Shown: piece after piece, positions 11,378-21,708 of the stretch
How the letters are laid out: every line of letters starts with the position of its first letter
How positions within the stretch are numbered: position 1 is the first letter of the stretch
Source: Rhynchonema sp. JSB1_4
Lineage: Eukaryota; Nematoda; Chromadorea; Monhysterida; Xyalidae
Direction: 5' to 3'
Length of the DNA: 64,000 nucleotides
NCBI GenBank assembly: GCA_030248065.1
Contig: JASAMV010002251.1
Location: 1-64,000 of the forward strand
Notes under the pieces: generated by a model
Seen by the model: only the letters and a program-made list of their open reading frames with translations
Told to the model about the DNA's origin: nothing
The model's database searches: none
Position numbers and translations under genes: made by a program

Positions 11378-13277
11378 TTAAGGCAAAGGGCTTTGCTGAC
11401 CAGCTCCCTCATCGGCGGAGTCCGTTTGTGCGAAAGTGCGTTTGTTGCCTCTTGTCAGTGAACTAAGCTGTCGTGAAAGACTGCGGATTTCGGCCTGGCA
11501 AAAAATAAAAAATTTTTTTCGGAAAAACGATATTGGTTACGAAAAATTTTTATTTCGAGGAAAATTTGCGTGCCAGACCTTCATTTGTTGTTCCCTATCG
11601 TTCGTCTGCTGTTGCATTTGTTGCAATTTGGCGCGATGCTCTTTCTGTTCGTGCATTAGCTGGGCGTTTAGTGAAGCGATCTACAAAATGTCAAGTTCGC
11701 AATTGAAAACATATCAGTTGATGTAACTTGTGAGACACAGACTTGAGAAAAGCTCAGTTCAGTGCAGATGCAATGTTAGGCTGAGCTGAACACTGTGCAA
11801 AAAGTACAAATCAGCTCGAGAAAACTCACAAACGGGCTGACGTTTCGCAACCCGTAAAAAATTGGACAAGTATCATACCAAACCATACTAACCGCTTTAT
11901 CCCTTTCCAGAAGTTGCTTCTCCTTGTCAAACAGTTGCTTTTGCAGATTAGTTATTTGATCCTTCAGATTTGTGACAGCGATGACTTGTTCGCTGCCAAA
12001 CGGGTCCAGCTGACCACCCGCGTTCGTTGGTTCATTTTGACCGGATAAACGAGATTTGTTCGATTCATGATGAGTACGTTGATGCTTGGATGCACGCGAG
12101 CTGAATCTGAGAATGCTAAATTTTTTTAGGAAAATATAAAACGCGATGCTAAAATAATAAACAAGCAGTTTTGAATGAAACCTTTTCTTCAACTTCTTCT
12201 CGCTGAATATGTCCGTTTTCGCCTTGCACAGCCGACAGAGCAGATTTTTCTGAAATTTTTTTTCATTTAATACTGAGCGCTTATTTCGCAAAACAAAACA
12301 TTGTTCGCTAACGTTGGTCCTAAATTTGGGATCTTTCGGAAACGCAGACTTGAGGCCACAGTTGCTGCAGGATTGAGGTGGTCCGAGTTTTCGCTCCGAA
12401 TAACTACAATGTACACATTTTTGATCTACGAACGCCGCACGTAACTTGCAGTATTGACACTGTTTGGGCTGAAATGGGAAAACATGGAGTTGGACAATGA
12501 CAATGTACCGTGTGGATGGGAAGGGAGCAGGGGTTGTAACCGCCCGGCGCGGCCCCATTTTTTAGATCAGATTTTTCTCATGATAATGTTTTCGATGTTG
12601 ACAGAATCAGTGTTTTCAATGAAAAAGCTGCAACCTGCTGACCTGCAGAGAAGTATTCATTATTTCCTCGACGAATCTGTCAGAAAATCCAGTAGTCTTG
12701 ACCAATTGTAATTTTGTTCAGTGAATAAGTGATGGGTATTGTAAGTGTACCCAGGATTTCGGGGGAATGGGGGAGAGAAATTTTAGGGGGAGATAACGTA
12801 CCTAGCGGTAACTGAATTTTTATGGGTCAAAGTGTGCATAAATCGCGCGATCCGCGCATACTTCTGGACCTTTGGTCGATTTTTTGGCAAAAAAAAGTAG
12901 ATTTGGGATGAAAATAGGAGATGCTGCACCAGAGAGCGCGATATACACTACCGTACCTGAGCGCGGGGTCCACATACCGTACCGTCGAGGGGGAGGTACA
13001 GCACCTTTATGGTCGGTCGGTCCCCACCCCCAGCCATGGCACTGCTTGCAGTTGCAACAACCTCTGGAAGGGAGAAACTCACTTTTCCGTAGCGCGCCTC
13101 ATTTTTCTTGCACTTGGCACAAACGTGCACTATTCCATGTGAGCTGTAAAAAGAAAGACTTTTGGTTGAACGATCTCCGCTGCTTTGTTTGCGACGTGAG
13201 AAGCTTGATACAACCAACCTTTGTTGCGCATCAGGGCCGTCGTCGATGATCGACTTGCACCACTCGCATTTGATCAT
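11378..13277 (-). CDS. FAM76-family protein, 5'-truncated
   Basis: Seven exons (13219-13277, 13083-13143, 12313-12468, 12182-12249, 11893-12115, 11579-11680, 11378-11494) splice in phase to 261 residues. The Cys-pair series matches FAM76: KCEWCKS, HVCAKCKKNEARYGK, then KQCQYCKL, KCVHCSYSERKLGPP, SCSNCG and LCRLCK. A C-terminal coiled coil follows (LKDQITNLQKQLFDKEKQLL, then LMHEQKEHRAKLQQMQQQ). FAM76 proteins are nuclear and poorly characterised; a speckle-associated role is reported for human FAM76B. The usual first zinc-knuckle exon (consensus C..C......F) is missing: the start ATG at 13277 follows an in-frame stop, no AG acceptor lies just upstream, and the right palindrome arm begins 35 bp away. 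Truncation by the rearrangement is my inference; a distant first exon is not excluded. Confidence 0.88.
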
Positions 13278-13514
13278 TTTCAGTCAGAGAAACCAGAGGA
13301 AGCGTTTTGCGTTGTGATTTTACGGATATTTTTGTACCTTTGTTGATGTTTTCTCTATTTATCTGTAGTTTCATATTATTCCCATCTTTGACACATCCAT
13401 TGTTATTGATCAATGCTTGAATTCTAAGCGGCAAAACGATTACCCAATGCGCGTGCATTTATGCGAAATATAAATGTAAATATGGATGAATAAACTGCAA
13501 AACATAGCAATAGT

Positions 13515-13742
13515 TTGCATGTCATCAGCGTGCCTGAATACCACGCATGTCATGCTCATACATATCAGCGTCTGCCATTCAACTTGGGTTGGTCACACAA
13601 AACAGATCTTCCGTTGGTCAAAACATGTTCACGCAACTGGGCGAAAACAGTTACTAAAAATTATGGCATGCATGGCGTACTTGTCGTGAGCTTCAATTCT
13701 GACCACGACTGGAATTATACGACCGCTTTGTTGTCATGGTGA
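13515..13742 (+). pseudogene. Lectin-like exon remnant (right copy)
   Basis: Mirror of 10203-10430 and on the same strand as the intact right-arm lectin/PAN gene. It reads RLPFNLGWSHKTDLP, then TCSRNWAKTV and GVLVVSFNSDHDW, with a CATATCAG acceptor upstream and a possible GTGAAC donor. Similarity to a lectin fold is by pattern only. Confidence 0.35.
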
Positions 13743-14620
13743 ACAGTCGTAGTAAAGGACCTAGTGAAAAATATTGAGCATGACCCTTGTATCTGTGTGT
13801 ACACACTTTTACTGTGTGCTTTGAAATATATCCAGTTTTTGTTCGAATCGTGCACAGCATGAAATAAAATGTGCAATATCAAATCCAGACAGCACCAGCA
13901 CGGTCAGGTGAAAAACGCACAAATCTCACTTTTGAGAAAGCAGAACAGTCCAGGAAAACTTCGTGTCGGAGCTACAGCATGGCAATGCCAGGCGTCAAGG
14001 TCCGCCATAATCGACGGCAATACGGTTAGCTTGAGCTATGTACTAGTCTGACATCAAGTTTTTGAGTTGCCAGAAGTTCATCAATACCGAACTTTGATAT
14101 TCAAACTTGCACACAAGTTGTATAACCATAGCACCATCACAACACAAGTGCGTGACATCCGACTGCCTCCGACATGGGGAAAAATATTATTGGCAGCGCG
14201 CGTGGGTGTTTTGGACTAAGCTCAGTTATAGTGCCAAGTTTGACTGAGATCAATTCAATTTCAGTTTTGTTTTTCATCCTAGACAATATATATGGCGGAT
14301 CCATTAGGGTCACAATGTGCCAGTGTCACAACGGGTGCGTTAACGCATTATTTGTGTGCATTATAACCGTTGCCAGGCAGCGTCTGATCGATGGGCCCAG
14401 TGACCCCCGTCAACTTTGATGCCATTATGCAGCCATGCCTGCGCCCAGTTAGGTGGTGTGAAGCACACTACTGATTGGCGTTGTCCTTTCTGGCGCTCAA
14501 TGAAATAATAGCGTACTTAGCAGCTATATACCTACCAAACTCGCAACGGACCCATGCGGTATATCCACGGCGCGTAGTTGTCTCCAAAACCCCAAGTGCA
14601 AAAACCGCAAATCGTCGAAA

Positions 14621-14722
14621 ATGTTTCTCATCATAACTGCAGCTATTGTTGCCACGGTTCACGGTTGGTTTTTCAGTGCCATTAACGTTTTTCGTCCTCG
14701 GTCATGTATGACTTGCAAGTAA
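14621..14722 (+). CDS. Small ORF with signal-peptide-like start
   Basis: The 33-residue frame starts MFLIITAAIVATVHG, a good signal-peptide shape, and ends RSCMTCK. The left arm (minus strand near 9201-9300) keeps the hydrophobic start but ends differently after a 1-2 base change. It could be the first exon of a secreted gene in the lectin cluster, but no join to a downstream exon was verified. Confidence 0.25.
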   Translation: MFLIITAAIVATVHGWFFSAINVFRPRSCMTCK

Positions 14723-15120
14723 CGTTGTACAGCTCACCCAAGCAGAGCTTTCAAGCACTTTGCCTGATCCATGAAGACGTGGACAAAGATCGCCATTTGA
14801 TTTTGCAGTCTTCAAATTTGCCATGCAACAGTATCAACTTGTTAGATAATTGGTAAATTGGATTTTAAGACATGTTTGGGGGCGCTTTGGGGTCTCCTTT
14901 TGGTGTTTGTGGGCACTTGTTCCCAGGTGTATAGAGTCCCATAGTGTCCCTGTGCACAGGATTATTATTGGTCAACTCTCTACCTGTCTGTGCCGCTCCC
15001 TTTTTGTTCGTATTATCTTTGAACTCTTGGAAGAATTAAGCAACACAACAAGCACAACAACCGCTGATGTAACGCCCAAAGTCGGTCCTCTTGCTCCGAC
15101 ATATCGCAGTGAGGGGCGGG

Positions 15121-17477
15121 GGTCCGGGGACAGTTCCTCGCGCTGCGACTTTTCCTTGCCTGTGTCAGTTCCTCGCGTGGGAAAGTTCCTCACGTGAAGC
15201 CAGATTCTCCTCGCGCTGCGACTTTTCCTCGCGTGTGCTACCGTACCTGGACAGATTGACCCCAGGAAACTTCCTCGCGTGCGTGAGCGGTGACCAAGGG
15301 CAACCAACCCATCAGTATTTCGATTAATGGATTGTTGCGTATGTATATGCTGGTTCAATATTAACTGTTTTGTTTATTCCACAGGTATTTGCTCAAATTA
15401 AAAAGAACCGATTGAAACTTCGATACAACATTTTGCAACATAACCAGAATACAACACGTGTACAATATACATGTTAACATGTACACAAAATATAAAAAAC
15501 CAACATTTGACACGATACACTGGAGAAACACAAAATAAAGCAAACCGATCATATCATTGATTCCCAAGATAAAGCAAAGAGACAGACTAAGGGGAGAGCA
15601 AAACAAAACACAATGAAAGGAAGATAACGAAAATGAAACAATATAGTGGTGGAAAATGAAAATGCCATGTGAAACATCAACCAGGCAATTAGCGCGTGTT
15701 TGTACTGACAAGCTGTGTGATGTTTCACTGCTCTAAACTTCTAAAACACCGTAAAGTGTACCAACTTACACACAGTGACTCTGGGAGACGTCTGTCGTGG
15801 GCAAAATCGTGGATGCGCTGCAGTCCAGTTGACGCGTTTCTCGACAGCGTTCTCCTAGCAACGTTGTAATCGGGCAACTGGTCCACAATCTGCCTGATTT
15901 TCGATGGTTGACCAGCGTACTGATTTCGGACTTGGTCGGTCATGTTGTCCCAGGCCTTTAGTGGCACCTGACCATTTGTTTGTAGTTCTTTGCATTTTTG
16001 CCTGAAACATCAGCGCGAGTTAGTTGCTCACATGTAAATTGATCTGATGAGACCCAATAAAGACAAGACTGTGGAGAAAGACTTGGGGACTCGAACCTGT
16101 ACTTCTGTCTGCTCACAACCGCAACCTCCTTTTGTTTGAACGTGCAACAATGTGGATTTCCCTGTTTGTCGTGCTCCGGGTAATCGGGGTCGGTGTCCAC
16201 GAATCGTCCATTTTTGACCGACACCCTAGCGATCTTCAGATTCTTGTAGTCTTGTTTGTTCTTCTTCTGATCAATCGCTTTCTGTTTCTGAAAACAAATG
16301 AAGATGAAAGGTATGGAACACAAGACAAGACATGACACATGACCACAAGAACGACCATGCCAAAAATGGTAATCAATGCTCAGTGTCACCTTATAATCTA
16401 CTCACTTCTGTCGATGGGCATGATAACAGCGCTAAACTAGTCAAAGAATCCAATCATAACCGTACCCAATGTGCTTTCTCACATCCAAGACATGCACAGC
16501 GTTGCGTTCCATTCTTGTACGTGTTCCTGACTGCGAATTCGTACACAACGTCACGATGCCGGGCTGAGTGAAACGGGAAAATTGTTGCGTCTTTTCTGAC
16601 ATTCAAATGGTCCTGGATCGCTGGACCGAAGTCTCTGCCCTTGTTACGGGCTTGTGTTCCGAACATTCCAATGCTGAAAAGCGGAAAAATAAACATCAAA
16701 AAAGATTTTCAGATGCGCAAACAAAGCAAAAGCACAGCACTGCGTTGCAAACAACACTGGCTGACAAGGCACACAATGTGCACGCACAGGCCGCCAGTCT
16801 CAAGTTTGAACATAATCCGTTGACTGTTAATGTTGCAAAAGGGTGTGAGGCGGTTGTTCAAATTCTGTATTCGCGTCGTGTACATCCTCTGGCTGATCCT
16901 CGGCAGTGTTTACGTGCGTGTGCGCTTGGCTGCAACATCTTGATGGTGTGGTGTCTTGGGTACATACCTACATATGTACATACTGTATACATGTGCATGC
17001 AATTGCTGTTGATGGCTTCACGGCTTCCCACTTGTTCAGATAGCATTGTACTTTGCACCATCGCACGCAGATGGAGCAGCGGATTCCATTGATACATACT
17101 TTTCATACCATCGCACGTTTCTATCTCCCACCATAAGCTTAATCTCCGCAACTTTGCAAAAAGTCACTTTCAGTAAAGTAGGTAATAAACGAGCTGTGAA
17201 CACAAATATGCAAGTTTTTATTTATTTCGTGTTTCGCGCCAACTTCGTGGTTCTTTCTGCAATGGGTTAGTAGGTATCTGGAAGCTGAAGTCATGCGGAG
17301 ATTTTGATAGCTTCATGGCTTGCTTATGGTGATTGATAAGGAGGAAACTACAAATATTCCTTAACTATGGACGCGAGGAAGTGTCGCAGCACGAGGAAAA
17401 TGTACGCAAGGAAAAGTCACACGCGATGAGAATGTTCACGCAAGGAACTTTCTCACGCGAGGAAATGACACATAATC
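15121..17477. mobile_element. 2357-bp DNA transposon-like insertion with 8-bp duplication
   Basis: GGGGCGGG occurs at 15113-15120 and 17478-17485, and the left arm has a single copy, so this is a clean insertion. Both subterminal regions carry multiple TTCCTCGCGTG / CACGCGAGGAA words in opposite orientation (CTCGCGTGGGAAAGTTCCT near one end, AGGAACTTTCTCACGCGAGG near the other), but the very ends are not a strong inverted repeat. It carries a spliced minus-strand gene with a Cys/His module. An 8-bp duplication plus such a gene suggests a Mutator-like (MULE) or hAT-like element; no transposase core was seen. Confidence 0.75.
15725..16673 (-). CDS. Element-borne FLYWCH-like Cys/His protein (partial)
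   Basis: Exons 16466-16673, 16097-16287 and 15725-16001 join in phase (C + GTACGG donor; AG + G; stop TGA). The product has RDVVYEFAVRNTYKNGTQR then CACLGCEK, a basic stretch, NLKIARVSVKNGRFVDTD, then GNPHCC. Spacing of the C..C pair and the H.C pair resembles FLYWCH-type or MULE-associated zinc modules that bind DNA. The C-terminal part (KAWDNMTDQVRNQYAG, IVDQLPDYNVARRTL) is helical with no family I know. The 5' exon was not found between 16674 and 17477. The last intron ends CTGATGTTTCAG, and the stop codon overlaps a second copy of that motif in inverse sense. Confidence 0.55.
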
Positions 17478-18087
17478 GGGGCGGGCATGTCGAGGTGGCG
17501 TGTTGTGATCACGTTCAATATTATGACATCGAGTATGATTCTAAGCGACCTTCACGAATCAGGCAGCGCCAAGCAAACCTGCGCTTTATACAATATATGA
17601 TAACCTTCAACGCGTGTTCCACACACCACCCCATGTTGCGCAATGATTGATCTAAATTGCAGGCGCGTGCAATTGCCCAGCACCGAACTGCACGGCAAGC
17701 GCCGGTGGTCCTGTAAACTCGTTGCTGAGGGAAGGCCGGTGTTACGTACATCACACTGTTAGTGTGCCCCCATCGCAATGCCTATCGTTTTCGGAACGGT
17801 ATCAAACTTGGTGATCGGAGCCAGCCGGTCGCGAGCATATTTCTTTATAGTCACGTGACTTTATTTTTTCGAAATTAACTTGCACTGTACTTACATACCT
17901 ACCGTAATGTCGAAGTGTCGAACAGGGAAAAAGGACGTTATCTGGTCGACAGGTATGTACCTACAGTCCGCCAACCCAGACCGGTACGCCAAGAGAACTT
18001 AAAATCCCACCTCACCTTAGTCGAGGGTCATGGATCGCGAAAAAAAATTATTAAAAGTGAGTAGTTTTTTTCAGGGGGGCAGTTTAC

Positions 18088-18435
18088 GTCGGTTGGGAAA
18101 TCCGAATCTGGTTCCCATTTGGTCACGTGACCCTCTGAAGTGCTTAAAGGGATCACGCATCATTTGGGATCATCTTTTAGGTGCCAAATCAGAATTTCCG
18201 GTCAGTTTATGCATATCGCCTTCAATGAGTCGGTTATGGCCTTTTCTTCTTCTATCATTTTACAGCGGTCACAACGGTATGTGCAAAAACTGACCCGAAA
18301 TTCAGATTTGGCCCCTACACAAGTCCCCGAAAACCAATTTTGAGCAAAATCGGTGAGATGACCCCAAATGATGCATGACTCCTTTAAGCACTTTAGAGGG
18401 GTCACGTGACCAAATGGACATCAGATTCAGATTTA
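18088..18435. repeat. Foldback MITE with GGTCACGTGACC ends (right copy)
   Basis: Mirror of 6875-7222, present in both arms. In the right arm it abuts the 989-bp hAT-like insertion that begins at 18508. Confidence 0.75.
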
Positions 18436-18507
18436 CCTGCCAAAATTACATAGCCCTTGGACCCATTTTACACCAAAGAAATTTTCCTGCTCCAAAACCC
18501 TCACGGG

Positions 18508-19496
18508 CAGGGTTGAAAAAAAATTTTTTTTATTAACGAGCTTTTTTTTAAAAAAATTTTTTTTTTGATTTTTTTTTGACGAAAATTTTTTTTATTAGAA
18601 AAAGTGTTGCAAACGACGTTTCAGGACAAATGAAATTGATCCAACATATTTTTCAAAAATTGAAAAATTTTCGCCTGAGACCCAACTTGTGTGGTGACAC
18701 CCGGTAGTATTGTGCAGATTCTATGGTCTTCTACCAGTCTGAGGTTGATGTTGACTAACGATGTTACTCTAATGTATTGTAGCATGCCGTACAACGTATT
18801 TTAATGCATCTAATGCCGTATATCTGACATACGACCATCAAAATATCGATTACAGCCCAAATCTTGCGTGTCAGATCGACTTTGCGCGCCCGGTTTTGCA
18901 CCAGACCTATGTACTGTATATACATGTGTAGTATTGGTCGCACAATGACTTTATAAGAATTGGTCAAATTTTTTTCTGAATCGCAAAGCAGACTAGTGAC
19001 CGGGCAATGACGTTGCGTTGCGCAATCACACACAAAGCATGTAGTAAAGAGAATGTTTCAGACCTGCGGCAACGTGGTTGATCTGCTAGATTATTGTCAG
19101 CTGAAAATGTTTTGTGAGAATCACAAATAGCACAGTAGTTAAGAGTGACTGAACGTGAAAATCAGGATTGATTTTGATGAATTCTTATATGGTCATTGTG
19201 CGACCAATAGCATGCAGTAGTACATTATCGGTGCCACATCACTATAAAAGACCAGCCCCGCGCATCCCTGTACGGATTTGGGGACAATACAGGGCGCCGC
19301 AGGCGCGATTTTGGAAAAATTGTCCCGTCCACAGGAAAAAAGTGCCAATTTTTGGCCTCGAAAAAGGCCATTTTTGGACATTTCAGCCCTTTTTGGGCAA
19401 CTTTTTTTTATTAAAAAAAAGCAAAATCTGAGTTTCAAAAAAAAATTTTTTTTTTTAATTTTTTTTTAATTAACCACTTTTTTTTAAACAACCCTG
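18508..19496. mobile_element. hAT-like non-autonomous element, 989 bp
   Basis: Starts CAGGGTTG and ends CAACCCTG, with 8-bp duplications CTCACGGG at 18500-18507 and 19497-19504; the left arm has the single empty site (near 6805). Poly-A/T rich subterminal tracts follow each end. Shares 130 bp of interior (GTGTTGCAAACGACGTTTCA, GGTGACACCCGGTAG) with the shorter copy at 50958-51254. No transposase frame. Terminal CAG and 8-bp duplication are hAT hallmarks. Confidence 0.88.
18934..19207. mobile_element. TA-flanked MITE nested in the hAT-like element
   Basis: Ends TTGGTCGCACAATGAC and its complement, flanked by TA (Tc1/mariner-type duplication). Two more copies, 36488-36759 and 60667-60931, share the interior AATGTTTCAGACCTGCGG. 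Nesting shows it jumped into the hAT-like element or a progenitor. Confidence 0.85.
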
Positions 19497-19871
19497 CTCA
19501 CGGGGATCAAAACGGAGTTGAGATTTTTTAAAAGTGCTCATGGCGTTGTCCAACCTCTACATATTGAACAGAATTGGAAGCGATAATTGTGAAGCCCCAG
19601 TTAGCGTACCAAGTGGTCAAGATTGCATTCCGTCGGGGACCCGCTTTAAAAACCTCGAAGTGCTTAAAAATCGCACAACAGCAGTTTATGCGGTGAAACT
19701 TAGAGAATGAATGGTTGTTTACAAGAGAATCACGCTGTCATTCTCTTCCTCCTCCCTTCCACCAGGGGATTTGAACAAAAATGTGGGCGTTTACAGGAAA
19801 AGATTGTGCAAAATCGCTCAATCACAGTATCACTTTTGCCTCCTTGTCCTAATACAATCAATAACCAAGCC

Positions 19872-20546
19872 TTAAAAATTAAGTTTCTTTTTCTTAACGC
19901 CCCTTCCTCGCGCGTCCAATTCTTTCTTCACGCCGTCGCACATCAACGCCACATCACCAATCGACCACGTCATCGATTTGACCGCGTCATCATTCGTCGT
20001 CGTGGCACAATCGACCGACGATTTCTTGCGAACGTGGCACTTCTTCGTGCCTTGTTTCTTCGCTTTCTTCGTCCGTCCTTTCAGCGCCTTCTTTTTCTCC
20101 CCTTTCTTCACTTTCTTTTTCTGTTTCTTATTCTTTCTTTGCTTCTTCGTCTTCTGTACATGTTCAATCTGCTCCACGGCATTTTCGTTCGATTCTTCGC
20201 AATTGCTGCATTCGACATCGGGGCTCGTGGGCTGTTCGGGTACAGAAGGGAAAATCGCTTCATGAAAAAACGACTTGATGCGTTCATGAAGATAGTCCGG
20301 GCATTCCAATTCATTGGGTAGCATCTTTGCAATCGCCCAATACAGGAAATACCATGAGTACGGCTTATGGTATATGACTGGCACTTTGAACGATATCAGA
20401 TCGATTTGAGGCCAGAGTCCGGCGGTCACGCACAGGTGAATCAAAATATCCCGGAGGCTTTTCACATCCGCGGGATTTCCGCCATACGCTTTCACAGTTT
20501 CCACTAATTGCAGCACATATTTTGGCGTATATCGAATCAACTTCAC
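19872..20546 (-). CDS. Lys-rich 224-residue protein carried by the TTAA element
   Basis: Uninterrupted frame starting MKLIRYTPKYVLQLVETVKA. Residues 1-90 look like a folded helical domain (SLRDILIHLCVTAGLWPQID, YSWYFLYWAIAKMLPNELEC). An acidic CSNCEES linker follows, then a long Lys-rich tract (about residues 128-170) and a conserved C-terminus with SMTWSIGDVALMCDGVKKEL. The C-terminal third recurs, inverted and diverged, at 20745-20960. Not a transposase by eye. It could be a captured host gene or an element-specific accessory protein; family not recognised. Confidence 0.6.
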   Translation of the reverse strand: MKLIRYTPKYVLQLVETVKAYGGNPADVKSLRDILIHLCVTAGLWPQIDLISFKVPVIYHKPYSWYFLYWAIAKMLPNELECPDYLHERIKSFFHEAIFPSVPEQPTSPDVECSNCEESNENAVEQIEHVQKTKKQRKNKKQKKKVKKGEKKKALKGRTKKAKKQGTKKCHVRKKSSVDCATTTNDDAVKSMTWSIGDVALMCDGVKKELDARGRGVKKKKLNF

Positions 20547-20627
20547 TTTGGAAATAGTCGATTCATTTTATTATTTCAGTCGACATTTTATTATTTTTGA
20601 AATTCAAAATATTTGAGCCAAAAACAG

Positions 20628-20700
20628 CAGGGTTACGGTAGCTCTTGGCGCTACCACGCGCTCGGCCTGCGCGAAACACGAGGATCGTACCTCGCAGGAA
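20628..20700 (+). other. tRNA-like sequence inside the TTAA element
   Basis: A GGTAGC...GCTACC hairpin, a 5-bp CGCGC/GCGCG stem with a 7-base loop holding GGC, and a CGAGG/CCTCG stem are spaced like D, anticodon and T arms, followed by CAGGAACCACC. The T loop is one base short, position 33 is not T and the acceptor stem is poor, so a degenerate tRNA or SINE head is more likely than a working tRNA. Confidence 0.25.
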
Positions 20701-21708
20701 CCACCAAATCGCACAACAGCAGTTTATGCGGTGAAAAATAAAGAAAGGACGGAAGAAGAAAGCGAAGAAACAAGGCACGAAGAAGTACCACGTTCGCAAG
20801 AAATCGTCGGTCGATTGTGCCACGACGACGAATGATGACGCGGTCAAATCGATGACGTGGTCGATTGGTGATGTGGCGTCGACGTGCGACGGCGTGAAGA
20901 AGGAAATGGCCGCGCGAGGAAGGGGTGTAAAGAAAAAGAGAACAATTTTTAGGCTCGGTTATTGATTGTATCAGGACGTAAGGTGACAAAAATGGTATTG
21001 AGATTGGGTGATTTTCCACCATTTTTTTCCTGTAAACGCCCACATTTCTGTCCGTATCCCCTGGTGGAAGGGAGGAGGAGGAGAGTGACAGCGTGATTCT
21101 CTTGTAAATAATATTCATTCTCTAATTTTCACCGCATAAACTTCTGTTGTGCGATTTTTAAGTATAGGTGCCCTATCGTCAACAAAACGTGGCGTCACCA
21201 ATTTGCCAGTCAGCTTATTTTTTAACCGCCACATTTCTTGAGGATGCAAGTGAAAGTGAACCAAAACATTGCAGTCGTTACTCCAACAGCACAGCGACGC
21301 GGAGACAACATGTCAGAGTGGGCCACCGACGTCCGAACTGGGCCCCGGTGAACTGTTCTACGCGGGCAACGTCACATTGAACCAAGCACTGATTGCATCC
21401 AGTCTGGTTGGTGTGATCTGTTTATTTATTTATATCTGGTGGCAGTTCTTAGGCCCATTCAGGGTGCGGCGTTGTTTGTATCGCAGCGAGACAAAGTAGG
21501 CCTTGAATGTACGAAATAAACACTTCACGCAGACAGTTGTGCTAAATATGCGATTTACGCGAATGAAAACAAATGGCTACATTAGAGGATAGGCTCCAAC
21601 ATTCCCAAGGTGGGTTTCGCCATTTTTTGGGAGCAAACTTCTGTTGAAAGGAGCTTCAATTAGAGGGCTTCATCACAGAATTAGTGTACGTCAACCAGAA
21701 TATGCCGG

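Larger units (their letters stand above)
19668..21157. mobile_element. TTAA-flanked composite element, 1490 bp
   Basis: Inserted exactly at a TTAA present once in the left arm (near 6645), now duplicated at 19664-19667 and 21158-21161. Ends AAATCGCACAACAG and its complement. Subterminal 350-400 bp are inverted repeats containing GAGAATCACGCTGTCA and CTTCCACCAGGGGAT. A third terminus (AAATCGCACAACAGCAGTTT) lies internally at 20705, so the unit looks like a longer element fused to an internally deleted inverted relative (20705-21157). TTAA specificity indicates piggyBac-type mobilisation; no transposase is encoded. Confidence 0.85.
15041..21499 (+). pseudogene. Thr/Cys-rich membrane protein, right copy, interrupted
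   Basis: Mirror of the left-arm gene: Thr-rich exon from 15041, Cys-rich exon 17663-17798 and transmembrane exon 21275-21499. The Thr-rich exon is broken at codon level by the 2357-bp element at 15121-17477 (8-bp duplication GGGGCGGG), and the intron before the last exon has gained the hAT-like and TTAA-flanked elements. The reading frame entering the insertion soon leaves the conserved sequence, so this copy is probably inactive unless the element is spliced out. The last exon keeps its CATTGCAG acceptor and an AATAAA at 21512. Confidence 0.55.
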
